Shown: positions 37,347 through 47,234 of the stretch, piece by piece | How the letters are laid out: each line of letters begins with the position of its first letter | Position numbering within the stretch: position 1 is the first letter of the stretch | DNA from: Shewanella psychromarinicola | GTDB lineage: Bacteria > Pseudomonadota > Gammaproteobacteria > Enterobacterales > Shewanellaceae | Assembly: GCF_003855155.1 (NCBI RefSeq) | Contig: NZ_CP034073.1 | Coordinates: forward strand, 930,001 to 994,000 | Length of the DNA: 64,000 nt | Direction: 5' to 3' | The notes under the pieces: generated by a model | Databases searched by the model: none | What the model saw: the letters and a program-made list of their open reading frames with translations, nothing else | What the model was told of the DNA's origin: nothing | Translations under genes and position numbers: made by a program

Positions 37347-38786
37347 TTATTTAAAAAATGCCCCTGCAGCGCCTGGAAATACCACGGGGCTGACATTACC
37401 ATTGGCAGCGACACTCGCGACGCCAAATAGATAGTTGTCGATAACCATATTATCTAAGGTGAACTGATCCACTTTGCCGACATAGCGACTATGAGTCCAT
37501 TGTGGCACTGTCGTTAATCGCCAATAAATGCGATAGCCGACAATGGTTTTATCGTCACTCTTTGCCCAGCTTAACGTAGTGCTCGGTGACACTTGCCCTG
37601 CAATGGTAACCTTGGTTGGCGGCGCGGGCGCCCACGCCATTGAGGCTAAACTAAGGGCATTTAATGTGGTGAGCTTAGCAGTAAAATCAAAATCTACCCC
37701 GTCAATCACATCACCATACGCAATGCCGTTTTCAACACGAATATCTTGATGTTGGCGATTATAGTTCTCGTTGGTTTCCATGATACGAACGGCAGGTAAA
37801 CCGGCCTGATTAAACGGTAAATGATGACCACCACGGCCAAAGCGGTCGAGGCGATACACTAGCATCACCTCCAAATTAGTCATGTATTGGTCAGCTAATG
37901 ACTTAATTTTACGGGCTAGATTACGTGACGCGGAATCATTCTCGCCGCCGCTAAAATAACGCTGTTTGGCTTCTTCTGCGGTTTCGGTAAAACGTACCCC
38001 TTCAGAAAACACCCGTACACTACTATTATTAATCACCCCATTAATGCCAGAGATATTGCCAATCATGTCGTTGTTTAATACTGCTTGCACTTGCCAATTT
38101 TGCGCTTTGGCATAGTCAGCTAAAATATTACCGCCATACAAGCCTTGCTCTTCGCCCGACAACGCCGCATACACAATCGTGCCGTTAAATTGATATTTTG
38201 ACAATACTCTGGCAGCTTCTAGCGCTCCAGCAACACCCGATGCATTATCGTTTGCTCCAGGAGAAACCGACGTCGCATCCAATACATCACTGACACGCGA
38301 ATCAATGTCACCGCTCATCATCACTACGCGCTTAGGGTCGGTTTTACCGCGTTGAATGGCGATAACGTTAACCACTTCCGTTGGGTTCGCGATTCGCTTG
38401 CCTTGAACTGTGTCACCCACAGTAATAACCTCTAAACAACCGCCGCACTCTGTTGATATCCGCTTAAATTCTGCTTCAATCCAACGCCTTGCCGCGCCAA
38501 TACCTTGTTTGTCCGATGCAGTATCTGACAAGGTATGGCGGGTACCAAAACTGACTAAAGTGCGAAGATCTTGTTCAATTCGTTTGGCTTGTGGTGCGCT
38601 AGCAATGTCGTATAAACGCATATCTTCTTGTGATGGGGCGACTAGCGATGATTTGTCTGCAGCAAATGCGGGTAACGCCGCAGCCCCTAATACCAATAGC
38701 CCAGTAATACTGGCCATACAATAACCGTTAGTACGACTCATTTTAACGCGCTTAGGTTGAACGTTTTCAATTAGTTGATTCATCAA
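37347..38786 (-). CDS. Exported M28 family metallopeptidase with C-terminal fibronectin-like domain
   Basis: A 479-residue exported zinc peptidase of the M28 (aminopeptidase) family. The signal peptide has the hydrophobic core MASITGLLVLGAAALPAFA and cleavage near residue 42. Zinc-site blocks are GANDNASGVAGA (Asp180), SGEEQGLYGG (Glu212, Glu213), NNDMIGN (Asp240) and NRQHQDIR (His346). The first ligand position, usually the His of GxHxD, reads MSGDIDSR with Asp160, so one zinc ligand is different; I cannot tell whether it is still metal-loaded. The last 90 residues (about 390-479) with WAKSDDKTIVGYRIYWR look like a fibronectin type III domain. The substrate is unknown. Confidence 0.85.
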   Translation of the reverse strand: MMNQLIENVQPKRVKMSRTNGYCMASITGLLVLGAAALPAFAADKSSLVAPSQEDMRLYDIASAPQAKRIEQDLRTLVSFGTRHTLSDTASDKQGIGAARRWIEAEFKRISTECGGCLEVITVGDTVQGKRIANPTEVVNVIAIQRGKTDPKRVVMMSGDIDSRVSDVLDATSVSPGANDNASGVAGALEAARVLSKYQFNGTIVYAALSGEEQGLYGGNILADYAKAQNWQVQAVLNNDMIGNISGINGVINNSSVRVFSEGVRFTETAEEAKQRYFSGGENDSASRNLARKIKSLADQYMTNLEVMLVYRLDRFGRGGHHLPFNQAGLPAVRIMETNENYNRQHQDIRVENGIAYGDVIDGVDFDFTAKLTTLNALSLASMAWAPAPPTKVTIAGQVSPSTTLSWAKSDDKTIVGYRIYWRLTTVPQWTHSRYVGKVDQFTLDNMVIDNYLFGVASVAANGNVSPVVFPGAAGAFFK

Positions 38787-38799
38787 TAAATACCTTAAA

Positions 38800-39807
38800 T
38801 TAACTGGATAATGCTTTTTGGTAACGTTTTAATAAGATTTTTACCCGCATCACATAAGCTTGTGTTTCAGGATAGGGCGGTATACCGCTGTATTGCATCA
38901 CAGTAGTCGGACCGGCATTGTATGCCGCACAAGCTAAGTCGATGTCGCCGTCAAACTGACTTAATAACTGGGCAAGATAACGGCTACCACCGCGAATATT
39001 TTGTTGCGCATTAAAAGGATCATCCACCCCCATGTCCTTGGCAGTCCCTGGCATTAATTGCATCAGGCCTTTGGCGCCAGCTTTTGATAGCGCTCGCATT
39101 TTAAATGCCGACTCTGCATGGATAACGGCGCGGATTAATGCCGGGTCTAACTGATATTGGCGCGCAGCCAACGCAACGTCGGTAGTAAAAGGTGAGGTAA
39201 ATAGTGGGATCTTATACCAGTCGATAACCGAATCGACTCGACACGCAAAGCATTCATACAGTAAAACTTGGAAGTCTTGATGTGATGGTTGCTGATCACT
39301 AAATACCATCACGCCGTTGGTTTGCTTGTATTGATATACTTTACGTTTTTCAACGCCAAAATCACTGACAATACCATTTTCGGAGTAAAGGGCCTTCACC
39401 CTAGGCTTACTTGGAACCCCGCTCGGTTGCGTTAACGGATAATCATTGGTCAGGGTGCGTTGTTGCGGTGTTTCGCCGACAAAGCCGGCGTCCAATAACC
39501 ATTGATCATTCGCAGGCTGATCATTCACCGATGTAGTTTTACCTTGATTCATCACATTATTCACTTCGAGAGTCGGCGCGATGAGATTTTCAGTAGTAGT
39601 ACGTTGAGATGGTTGTAACGATAACTGTTTTTTTACTGTGGTTTGCTCAGGAATAAACGTAGCGTTGATTTGCGGTTTTACAACCTCTTCTACGGCAGGA
39701 TGAACCACTTGTTTGGCTTGTACATGCACTTGTACACAAGCACAAGACAACAGCATACCGATACCCAATAGCGTCTGCTGATTACGCCATATCATTGGGC
39801 TAATCAT
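38800..39807 (-). CDS. Lytic transglycosylase (SLT domain), possibly lipoprotein
   Basis: A peptidoglycan lytic transglycosylase of the soluble Slt70-like catalytic fold. ATG 39807 overlaps the end of the LemA-like gene and begins a credible export signal (LLGIGMLLSCACVQ, with LLSC as a possible lipobox); the longer frame from 39885 adds 26 residues inside the previous gene. The SLT domain (about 215-330) has the catalytic Glu in AVIHAESAFKMRALSKAGAK, then GLMQLMPGTA, GGSRYLAQLLSQF and AYNAGPTTVMQYSG. A Q-rich linker precedes it. It is probably periplasmic or anchored to the outer membrane. Confidence 0.88.
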   Translation of the reverse strand: MISPMIWRNQQTLLGIGMLLSCACVQVHVQAKQVVHPAVEEVVKPQINATFIPEQTTVKKQLSLQPSQRTTTENLIAPTLEVNNVMNQGKTTSVNDQPANDQWLLDAGFVGETPQQRTLTNDYPLTQPSGVPSKPRVKALYSENGIVSDFGVEKRKVYQYKQTNGVMVFSDQQPSHQDFQVLLYECFACRVDSVIDWYKIPLFTSPFTTDVALAARQYQLDPALIRAVIHAESAFKMRALSKAGAKGLMQLMPGTAKDMGVDDPFNAQQNIRGGSRYLAQLLSQFDGDIDLACAAYNAGPTTVMQYSGIPPYPETQAYVMRVKILLKRYQKALSS

Positions 39808-40336
39808 GCACTTGATCAAATATCGGCATCGGCGCGATACGAGCCAATTTAGCCACAGCAGCACCTGGGAAAATTTTAACACCACTGTTCAACTCATCGA
39901 CAGCTTTACGATAAAAATCTTCTGCGTGAACAAAATCGAGTTCTAATTGTAAATATTCGGCAAGCTTGTCTTCACTCAACTTGTCTTTATTCACCGTAGC
40001 TAATAACGCCTCTAAACCTTGATCAATTTGTTGCCAAGCAGCAATCGATACTGACAAAGAGCCGCCCGTCACGTTTGACGCTTCAATGGGTTGTCCCCAA
40101 TCATGCTGAGGTTGCAGTTGTTTTAGTTGCTGTAATTGGGCTTGCTGATCATCCGTTAAGGGATGGTAAGACGGTCTGGCCTGACACAGCTCAGTAAACA
40201 GCGTCAATCGCATATCAATTCTTGAGTCGATCACTTTCAGTGCTTCAATGGCTGAAGTGCGTTTTTTAAGTAAACTGGCATACCAAAGATAGGCCAAAAT
40301 AGTGGCTAAAGTAAGGCTAAGTAACAGCGCCTGCAT
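39800..40336 (-). CDS. LemA-like membrane protein
   Basis: A 178-residue protein with one N-terminal membrane helix (MQALLLSLTLATILAYLWYA) and a long helical remainder. The start of the soluble part (KKRTSAIEALKVIDSRIDMR) and the end (FYRKAVDELNSGVKIFPGAA) align with the LemA family pattern in which YNxxVxxxNxxIxxFPxN precedes the end. It is divergent, so the call is moderate. Its last codons overlap the likely start of the lytic transglycosylase (8 bases), so the two are probably translated together, which suggests an envelope function. Confidence 0.7.
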   Translation of the reverse strand: MQALLLSLTLATILAYLWYASLLKKRTSAIEALKVIDSRIDMRLTLFTELCQARPSYHPLTDDQQAQLQQLKQLQPQHDWGQPIEASNVTGGSLSVSIAAWQQIDQGLEALLATVNKDKLSEDKLAEYLQLELDFVHAEDFYRKAVDELNSGVKIFPGAAVAKLARIAPMPIFDQVHD

Positions 40337-40488
40337 GATGACATCCTTTATTCTTGTTATTAGCTATCATAATCATAATTTAATCAAAAGTTCATCTTTA
40401 TCGGCGCAACCTTAGCGAAAAAACAACCACTAAAGTCTAAACCCTGTGCCTGTAGATGTTAATAAACTGTTTTGATTAAGATCTTAAC

Positions 40489-40592
40489 TATAACACAAGT
40501 ATCCGCACTGGCACGGTCAAATATTCTACAGTTGATTTTTTAATGTTTAGCCTTATCAACCACCTAAATCAATGTTGATAAGGGCGTTTTTT
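40489..40592 (+). ncRNA. Candidate small RNA ending in an orphan plus-strand terminator
   Basis: CCTTATCAAC (40551-40560) and GTTGATAAGG (40574-40583) make a perfect 10-bp stem, followed by GCGTTTTTT, a good plus-strand terminator. No plus-strand gene lies upstream for more than 3 kb, and neither neighbouring gene is on that strand. A transcript of roughly 90 bases could begin near a weak TATAAC at 40489-40494. The promoter match is poor, so only the terminator is well supported. Confidence 0.4.
40551..40592 (+). terminator. Plus-strand intrinsic terminator with no upstream gene
   Basis: A perfect 10-bp stem (40551-40560 with 40574-40583), a 13-base loop, then GCGTTTTTT. The reverse strand has no T-run, so the signal is directional. 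Confidence 0.7.
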
Positions 40593-40704
40593 AAACACTC
40601 TTACAGTTTTCTATCGAATAATAATAAGAATATCGTTAAATAATGCTGACTTAACACCCTTTAAGCAATTTATTAATGACGATACCGACATCTACACAAT
40701 AGAC

Positions 40705-40738
40705 ACAAAAAAGCCCAGCAGAACTGGGCTTTTAAACT
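40705..40738 (-). terminator. Terminator of the RND efflux operon
   Basis: AAAAGCCCAG and CTGGGCTTTT (about 40710-40734) form a 10-bp stem with a five-base loop. On the minus strand it is followed by TTTTTT, just beyond the permease stop at 40754. Confidence 0.88.
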
Positions 40739-40753
40739 TAACGATTTAAAAAA

Positions 40754-43700
40754 TTAAATATCTTTTCTATCGTTATCGACTTTCTCATCTTCTTCTGCAG
40801 TGGGCTTTTCACGCTTACTGAAAAGGCGCTCAACCACCACAAAGAATAGCGGCACAAAGAAAATACCTAAGAATGTCGATGATATCATACCGCCTAATAC
40901 CGCAGTACCAATGGCATTTTGACTACCAGAACCCACTCCAGAACTAATGGCTAATGGCAGTACACCTAGACCAAATGCTAATGAAGTCATCAGAATTGGA
41001 CGTAAACGCACTCGCACCGCATGCAAGGTGGCCTCGATTAATCCCGACCCTTTTTCGTAGTATTCCTTAGCAAACTCGACAATTAAGATGGCGTTTTTAG
41101 TCGCTAGGCCCACCGTAGTTAACAAGCCGACTTGGAAAAACACGTCATTAGGTAAACCGCGAGCACTCATTGCCAATAGCGCACCGATAACCCCAACGGG
41201 AACCACTAAAATAACTGACAATGGTACCGACCAGCTTTCATACAGCGCCGCGAGTACCAAGAACACGATTAACACCGACAAAGCATATAAGCTCGGTGCT
41301 TGGTTACCCGATAGACGTTCTTCGTACGATAAGCCATTCCACTCTAAGCCATAACCAGGCGGTAGTTTCTTGGCCATCTCTTCTAACGCATCCATTGCAG
41401 CACCGGTACTATAGCCTGGTACTGTTGAGCCCTGAATATTAATTGCAGGTACACCGTTAAAGCGTTGTAATTGCGGCGAACCGAACTCCCAAGTACCTGA
41501 TGCAAATGCCGAAAACGGTACCATTTCGCCAAGGTTGTTACGCACATACCAAGAGTCTAAGTCGCCAGGCTGCATACGGTATTTAGCCTCACCTTGAACA
41601 TAAACTTTTTTCACTCGGCCACGGTCAATAAAGTCATTTACATATGACCCACCCCATGCCGTTCCTAAGACACTGTTGACGCTGTTGATATCAATGTCTA
41701 ACGCACGCAATTTAGCGTGATCGACATTAATTTTGTATATCGGCGCATCTTCTTGACCATTTGGACGCACCCCAACAAGGTTAGCGTTTTGTGAGGCCAT
41801 GCCTAATAATTGATTACGCGCCTCAATTAACTTGCTATGCCCTTGACCGTTTAAGTCTTTCAGATAGACGTCAAAACCATTTGCAGTACCCAGTTCAATC
41901 ACTGATGGTGGCACAAAGGCAAATACTAACGCCTCTTTGATTTGCGAAAAACGGCCCATGGCTCGACCCGCCAACGATTTCACATCTTCACCCGGCGCCT
42001 CACGTGTAGACCAATCTTTTAAGCCCACAAACGCAAGACCCATATTTTGCCCAGAACCGGCAAAACTAAAGCCTGCAACGGTAAACACTGAATTTACAAT
42101 GTCTTTTTCTTCAGTAAGGTAATAATCAGAGACCTCTTTTAAGACCTTAACCGTGCTTTCTTGAGTTGAATTGGTTGGCAAAATTGCTTGAGTGAACAAG
42201 ATGCCTTGGTCTTCATCAGGTAAGAATGCGGTTGGCATGCGTAAGAAAATCCAACCCACAGCGATAACCAAACCAACGTAAATCAACATGACTCGAAAAG
42301 AGCGTTTAAGAATACTGCCCACACTCGATTCATAACGCGATGTCATTGCATCAAACTTGCTATTAAACCAACCGAAGAAACCTGTATCGGCATAGGTATG
42401 GCCTTTTTTAATCGGCTTTAGCATGGTGGCGCATAATGCCGGTGTCAGCACAATCGCCACAAATACCGATAAGGCCATCGCCGATACAATAGTGATCGAG
42501 AACTGACGATAAATAACTCCAGTGGAACCAGACATAAAGGCCATTGGGACAAACACCGCCGACAAGGTCAAACCGATCCCGACTAAGGCACTGGTGATTT
42601 GGTCCATTGACTTGCGGGTGGCTTCAAGCGGGCTTAAGCCCTCTTCAGACATGATCCGCTCAACGTTCTCAACCACCACAATCGCGTCATCCACCAGCAA
42701 ACCAATGGCCAAGACCATGGCAAACATGGTTAAGGTATTGATGGTAAAACCTGATGCAGATAACACAGCAAACGTTCCTAACAGCACCACCGGAACAGCA
42801 ATAGTTGGAATAAGTGTGGCTCTAAAATTTTGCAAGAACAGATACATAATCAAGAACACCAACACAATGGCTTCTATCAGTGTCTCTACAACCCCTTCAA
42901 TGGATTGCTCTATGAATGGCGTGGTGTCATAGGGATAAACAACTTCAAGCCCTTGAGGGAAAAACTCTTTCATCTCATTGACTTTAGTCTTAATACCTTC
43001 CGCCGTATCTAACGCATTCGCACCCGTGGCTAACTTAAACGCTAAACCTGAGGCAGGCTTACCATTATAGTATGAGTCAACCGCGTAGCTTTCTGCGCCT
43101 AATTCGACTCTGGCGACATCGCCTAAATAAACATTGGCACCTGATGAGTCAGATTTAACAATAATTTGCTTAAATTGCTCTGGGGTTTGTAATCGACTCT
43201 GCGCTGATACGGTCGCGTTAAGTTCTTGACCTGCAACCGAGGGAGCACCACCTAATTGACCTGCTGATATTTGTGCGTTTTGCTCACGTACCGCTGCAAT
43301 AACATCAATACTGGTTAATTTGTATTGGGTTAACTTAAGCGGGTCTAACCAAATACGCATAGCATATTGCGCACCAAAAAGGGTGATCTCACCAACCCCA
43401 GGTACACGACTCATTGGATCTTGAACATTGGCAGCAACATAATCAGAAATATCGCTTTTGCCCATTGAACCATCAGCAGACACAAAACCGAGTACCATTA
43501 AAAAGCCCGAACTGGACTTGTTAACTTGTACACCTTGTTGCTGAACTTCAGTAGGTAACAAGGGGGTAGCCGCTTGCAGCTTATTCTGAACTTGCACTTG
43601 AGCAATATCAGGATCGGCCTCAGCGTTGAATGTTAACGTAATCTTGGTATTACCAAAACTGTCACTGGTTGAAGAGATATAGCGTAAGTGATCAAGTCCC

Positions 43701-43909
43701 GTCATGCGCTGCTCAATCACCTGAGTAACTGTGTCTTCCATGGTTTTAGCCGAAGCTCCAGGATAGAAAGCACTGATCACCACAGTTGGTGGTGCAATGC
43801 TCGGATACTGTGCAATGGGCAAGCCTCTAATGGCTAGTACACCCGCGAGCATAATCAATAATGCAATCACCCATGCAAAGATAGGGCGATCAATAAAAAA
43901 GCGAGCCAT
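40754..43909 (-). CDS. RND multidrug efflux permease, HAE-1 (AcrB/MexB) type
   Basis: Trimeric inner-membrane drug/proton antiporter of the HAE-1 group. Length 1051 matches AcrB. It starts [20 protein letters not shown]; motifs are [20 protein letters not shown], the proton-relay pair in [20 protein letters not shown], the second-half [20 protein letters not shown] and the ending [14 protein letters not shown]. All twelve membrane segments and two large periplasmic loops are present. It lies 9 bases after the adaptor gene. No outer-membrane channel gene is in the operon, so a TolC-like protein from elsewhere is probably used. No local regulator is visible. Confidence 0.95.
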   Translation of the reverse strand: MARFFIDRPIFAWVIALLIMLAGVLAIRGLPIAQYPSIAPPTVVISAFYPGASAKTMEDTVTQVIEQRMTGLDHLRYISSTSDSFGNTKITLTFNAEADPDIAQVQVQNKLQAATPLLPTEVQQQGVQVNKSSSGFLMVLGFVSADGSMGKSDISDYVAANVQDPMSRVPGVGEITLFGAQYAMRIWLDPLKLTQYKLTSIDVIAAVREQNAQISAGQLGGAPSVAGQELNATVSAQSRLQTPEQFKQIIVKSDSSGANVYLGDVARVELGAESYAVDSYYNGKPASGLAFKLATGANALDTAEGIKTKVNEMKEFFPQGLEVVYPYDTTPFIEQSIEGVVETLIEAIVLVFLIMYLFLQNFRATLIPTIAVPVVLLGTFAVLSASGFTINTLTMFAMVLAIGLLVDDAIVVVENVERIMSEEGLSPLEATRKSMDQITSALVGIGLTLSAVFVPMAFMSGSTGVIYRQFSITIVSAMALSVFVAIVLTPALCATMLKPIKKGHTYADTGFFGWFNSKFDAMTSRYESSVGSILKRSFRVMLIYVGLVIAVGWIFLRMPTAFLPDEDQGILFTQAILPTNSTQESTVKVLKEVSDYYLTEEKDIVNSVFTVAGFSFAGSGQNMGLAFVGLKDWSTREAPGEDVKSLAGRAMGRFSQIKEALVFAFVPPSVIELGTANGFDVYLKDLNGQGHSKLIEARNQLLGMASQNANLVGVRPNGQEDAPIYKINVDHAKLRALDIDINSVNSVLGTAWGGSYVNDFIDRGRVKKVYVQGEAKYRMQPGDLDSWYVRNNLGEMVPFSAFASGTWEFGSPQLQRFNGVPAINIQGSTVPGYSTGAAMDALEEMAKKLPPGYGLEWNGLSYEERLSGNQAPSLYALSVLIVFLVLAALYESWSVPLSVILVVPVGVIGALLAMSARGLPNDVFFQVGLLTTVGLATKNAILIVEFAKEYYEKGSGLIEATLHAVRVRLRPILMTSLAFGLGVLPLAISSGVGSGSQNAIGTAVLGGMISSTFLGIFFVPLFFVVVERLFSKREKPTAEEDEKVDNDRKDI

Positions 43910-43918
43910 AATTATTCC

Positions 43919-45067
43919 CTATTTCTGTGGTTGGTCAGCCGTTAAAACCTGTGGTGAAACCGGTACACCAGGGCGGATTTTTTGTAATCCTTCAACAATT
44001 AATTTATCACCAGCAGATAAGCCATCAACAATACGCCATTGATGGTCAATCACTTCGGCTGTTTTTACTACACGCATTTCGACATTGTTGTCTTGATTGA
44101 CAATCATTGCGACGGCTTCACCTTTGGAATTACGCGTAATCGCACGTTGCGGCACTAAAATCGCTTGTGGATCTTGGCCAGCATTTAATAGCGCACGAAC
44201 AAACATTCCAGGTAACAATATGCCGTCAGGGTTAGGGAACTCTGCACGTAAGGTTACCGAACCGGTAGTTTCATTAACATTGACTTCAGCAAATTGAAGT
44301 ATGCCCTCTTGTTCGTAGGTCCTGCCGTCTTCAAGCACCAAGGTCACTTCGGCATTGTTACTTTTCAGTAACTCACCAGAACGTAAGTTCGCTTTTAAAC
44401 GCAGTAGTTGTGCGCTCGACTGAACGATATCGACATTAATCGGGTCAAGCTGTTGAATAGTCGCTAGCGTGGCACTTTGATTGGCGGTAACTAACGCGCC
44501 AGCGGTCACAGCTGATTTACCAATACGACCTGAAATAGGCGCTTTCACTTCAGTATATTCAAGGTTAATTGTCGCTGTATTAATGGCGGCTTTAGCAACC
44601 GTTACTGAAGCTTGCGCTTCTTTATATGCCGCTTCTGCTTCATCAAAGTCTTGCTTACTAATGGCATTGGTTTTCACTAACTCGGCATAACGCGCGGCTT
44701 TCGCTTTTGCTGAGACTAACCCTGCATTTGCACTCGCAAGAGCAGCTTCTGCACTGACAAGAGCTGCACTATAAGTGGCTGAATCAATTTGATACAGTGA
44801 TTGACCTTGCTCAACTTCGGTCCCTTCTGTAAAAGCTCGTTTGGTTATAATACCAGAGACTTGTGGACGCACTTCGGCTTCTAAAAATGCTCGACTGCGC
44901 CCGGGTAGTTCAACTTGAATCGATTGCGAAATCGCTTCAACGGTCATCACGCCAACAGGTGTAGGGGGCCGCGGTTGTTGTGATTGGGCATTTTCATCCC
45001 CTTGACCACAAGCGGTAATCCATAATGCTGCAGAAATAACTGCGGCGACTTTCAATGCTTTGTGCAT
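43919..45067 (-). CDS. RND efflux periplasmic adaptor lipoprotein (AcrA/MexA type)
   Basis: A 382-residue membrane-fusion protein that links the permease to the outer-membrane channel. The signal peptide MHKALKVAAVISAALWITACG has lipobox ITAC with Cys20. A barrel-sandwich start (VEVRPQVSGI-type, here AEVRPQVSGIITKRAFTEGT) is followed by a coiled-coil hairpin rich in Ala, Glu and Lys (about 100-170), then APISGRIGKSAVTAGALVTA and the beta-barrel with SVTLRAEFPNPDGILLPGMF. First gene of the operon. Upstream 45068-45393 is AT-rich and non-coding. Confidence 0.95.
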   Translation of the reverse strand: MHKALKVAAVISAALWITACGQGDENAQSQQPRPPTPVGVMTVEAISQSIQVELPGRSRAFLEAEVRPQVSGIITKRAFTEGTEVEQGQSLYQIDSATYSAALVSAEAALASANAGLVSAKAKAARYAELVKTNAISKQDFDEAEAAYKEAQASVTVAKAAINTATINLEYTEVKAPISGRIGKSAVTAGALVTANQSATLATIQQLDPINVDIVQSSAQLLRLKANLRSGELLKSNNAEVTLVLEDGRTYEQEGILQFAEVNVNETTGSVTLRAEFPNPDGILLPGMFVRALLNAGQDPQAILVPQRAITRNSKGEAVAMIVNQDNNVEMRVVKTAEVIDHQWRIVDGLSAGDKLIVEGLQKIRPGVPVSPQVLTADQPQK

Positions 45068-45393
45068 GAGTGCTCCTACTCCAATATATTTTCAATATGT
45101 CACCCTCAATGTTGAGCAGCCCATTTGAAAGTAGCTAATATTAAACTGTTAAATTTTCTGTGTACTTTATCGCATAGGTGTAAAAACCAAACAACTCAGC
45201 TCATGCGAATAAATTGTAAATAAATAATAAGCTTACGTTCTCTATCACTAAATGTTGATTTATTGTAAACGTAGGGCGGGTAATCAAACAAACTCGACCT
45301 ATTGATTCATGAAATACACCATTAGATAACATCTTGGTAAAATTAATTTGTCGTTTAACAATGCTTATCGATATGCACTGTTAATAGATTAAC
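45068..45393. other. Intergenic region upstream of the efflux operon
   Basis: About 325 bases. No gene. It contains the promoter region of the adaptor-permease operon and the 3' side of the MBL-fold gene, and I cannot place a clear operator or terminator. Confidence 0.3.
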
Positions 45394-46503
45394 TTAGTTG
45401 TTATTCATGACAAGCTTATTTACTTCATCCGCCTTTTGTGGCTCAAGCATAATAGTACGCCACCACAACTCGTCAGCGTGTGGATTTGCCAACATCACCG
45501 CCTGCCCAAACTTAGGGATCAGCAAAGTAACGTCATTGTGTTTAGCCAATTGACTAATGCGTTCAAAAGGTTCAAACCAATCATGCAGGGCTAAATCAAA
45601 GGTGCCATTGTGTACTGGCATCATCGCCTTTGCGCGAACATCAAGATGTGCTTGTAAGCTTTGTTCTGGCAACATATGGATCTCACTCCACAATTCATTA
45701 TAGGCACCGGTTTCAATCATGCTGAGGTCAAACGGTCCATAACGCTCACCAATTTGTTTGAATCCATTAAAATAGCCACTGTCACCGCTGAAAAATACTT
45801 TGTGCTGTAGCCCTTGGATCACCCAACTTGCCCATAGGGTTTGATTGCGATCAAGTAGGCCACGGCCAGAAAAATGCTGTGCCGGGGTGGCGGTAATGGT
45901 CAGCCCATTTAATTCAACCGACTGCCACCATTCCAGTTCGGTCACTTGAATAGGATCGATTCCCCAAGCCGTTAAGTACTCACCCACGTTAAGTGGGGTA
46001 ACAAAATGCTGCACTTTAGTCGCCAATTGTTCAATCGCGGCCTTATCAAGATGATCATAATGATCGTGGCTAATAATAACGGTTTTAATCGCCGGTAAAT
46101 CGGCAATACTAATGGGTGATTGATGGAAACGCTTTGGTCCAGCCCATTGCACTGGAGATGCTCGCTCGCTAAACACCGGGTCAATCAGCAAGTATTCGCC
46201 ATCGATACGCATTAATAACGTTGAATGGCCTAAACGATATACGGCATCTTCTGTCGATTGCGCCAATATCTCTGGGGTTAATTCGGCTAATGGAATCGCA
46301 TCTTGGGGAATGGGCGCTTGGCGCGTTGCCGACCAATACGCTTTGGCGATAGGCCATAAACTGCTAAAACCGGCTTGGTAGACTTTTTCGGTATTGCTGA
46401 AAATTTGCGTTTTATGTCCACGAGATGTAGACCAACATTTACTGAGCCAAATAATAGCAATCAATACACCAAGCACTAATAAAAGACTGATTAATATTTT
46501 CAT
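45394..46503 (-). CDS. MBL-fold metallohydrolase (NAPE-PLD/RomA-like), membrane-anchored
   Basis: A 369-residue metallo-beta-lactamase-fold hydrolase. An N-terminal hydrophobic segment (ISLLLVLGVLIAIIWLSKC) suggests a membrane anchor or a signal. The metal motif HxHxDH is in VIISHDHYDHLDKAA, and other ligands fit TPAQHFSGRG, VFFSGDSGYFNGF and MMPVHNGTFDLALH. This pattern is that of the Lactamase_B_2 group, which includes NAPE-PLD-type phospholipases and OmpR-linked RomA. It is divergent from the tetR gene, with a shared operator region. The substrate is unknown; a lipid or toxic ester is plausible. Confidence 0.85.
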   Translation of the reverse strand: MKILISLLLVLGVLIAIIWLSKCWSTSRGHKTQIFSNTEKVYQAGFSSLWPIAKAYWSATRQAPIPQDAIPLAELTPEILAQSTEDAVYRLGHSTLLMRIDGEYLLIDPVFSERASPVQWAGPKRFHQSPISIADLPAIKTVIISHDHYDHLDKAAIEQLATKVQHFVTPLNVGEYLTAWGIDPIQVTELEWWQSVELNGLTITATPAQHFSGRGLLDRNQTLWASWVIQGLQHKVFFSGDSGYFNGFKQIGERYGPFDLSMIETGAYNELWSEIHMLPEQSLQAHLDVRAKAMMPVHNGTFDLALHDWFEPFERISQLAKHNDVTLLIPKFGQAVMLANPHADELWWRTIMLEPQKADEVNKLVMNNN

Positions 46504-46520
46504 CTATCGCTTCCAAAAGT

Positions 46521-46579
46521 AAACTACACGGTGTAGTTTAATAATGAATTGCTAAAAAGTAAACTGCTCAGTGTAAAAT
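46521..46579. promoter_or_regulatory. Pair of TetR operators between MBL hydrolase and tetR
   Basis: AAACTACACGGTGTAGTTT (46521-46539) is a perfect 9+1+9 palindrome. AAACTGCTCAGTGTAAAAT (46561-46579) matches it at 13 of 19 positions. The start-to-start distance is 40 bases. The boxes lie 18 and 20 bases from the two divergent start codons, a layout that would let one regulator control both genes. Confidence 0.8.
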
Positions 46580-46599
46580 ATTACAATAAGATGGCTTAG

Positions 46600-47217
46600 A
46601 TGAAACCAATGAAACCAGAAAAGCAAACATGCAGCCAAATAAAACGCGCCGCGATTATTGAAGCCGCCAGAACAACCTTTAAAGAATTAGGGGTTGCAGC
46701 AACCAGCATGGATAAATTAGCCGAAGTGGCTAGTGTGTCGAAGCGAACAGTGTATAACCACTTTGCCACCAAAGAAGCCTTAGTGATGACCTTGATGACA
46801 GACTTATGGCAACAAGCGTTATCGCAGCCATCTGTCGTGTATAACTCACATCAACCTTTGGCTGAACAACTGCAGCAGCTGGTGCGTTTTGATATGGACT
46901 ACATTCAATCAGAAGAGCACATTGAAGTGTCGCGAATGGTGATTGGCCATCTCTTTTATACCACTGAGATGCAGCAAGAATTGCAAAAAATCATCAAAGA
47001 AGAAACGGCTATTTTACGTTGGATAAAAGCGGCAACGCTGGATGGACGCTTAACGGTGACCAATGTTGAACAAGCCCAAACAGAAGTACAAAGCTTGATT
47101 AAAGGCCAATGTTTTTGGCCATTAATATTTAGAGTTGAATCGCCATTAAACGATCAGCAAAAAGATGACATTGCGACTGAAATCGCTAAAATGTTTTTAT
47201 GTCGCTATCAAGTATAA
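46600..47217 (+). CDS. TetR family regulator
   Basis: A 205-residue one-component repressor. The N-terminal helix-turn-helix is TSMDKLAEVASVSKRTVYNH then FATKEALV, a standard TetR motif. The rest (about 75-205) is a helical ligand domain with no recognised subfamily beyond the TetR_C_7/AefR-like pattern. It is divergent from the MBL hydrolase, and the two 19-bp palindromes between them are its likely operators. A ligand handled by the hydrolase would be the obvious inducer, though this is inference. Confidence 0.88.
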   Translation: MKPMKPEKQTCSQIKRAAIIEAARTTFKELGVAATSMDKLAEVASVSKRTVYNHFATKEALVMTLMTDLWQQALSQPSVVYNSHQPLAEQLQQLVRFDMDYIQSEEHIEVSRMVIGHLFYTTEMQQELQKIIKEETAILRWIKAATLDGRLTVTNVEQAQTEVQSLIKGQCFWPLIFRVESPLNDQQKDDIATEIAKMFLCRYQV

Positions 47218-47234
47218 CGACATAAAATACCCCA

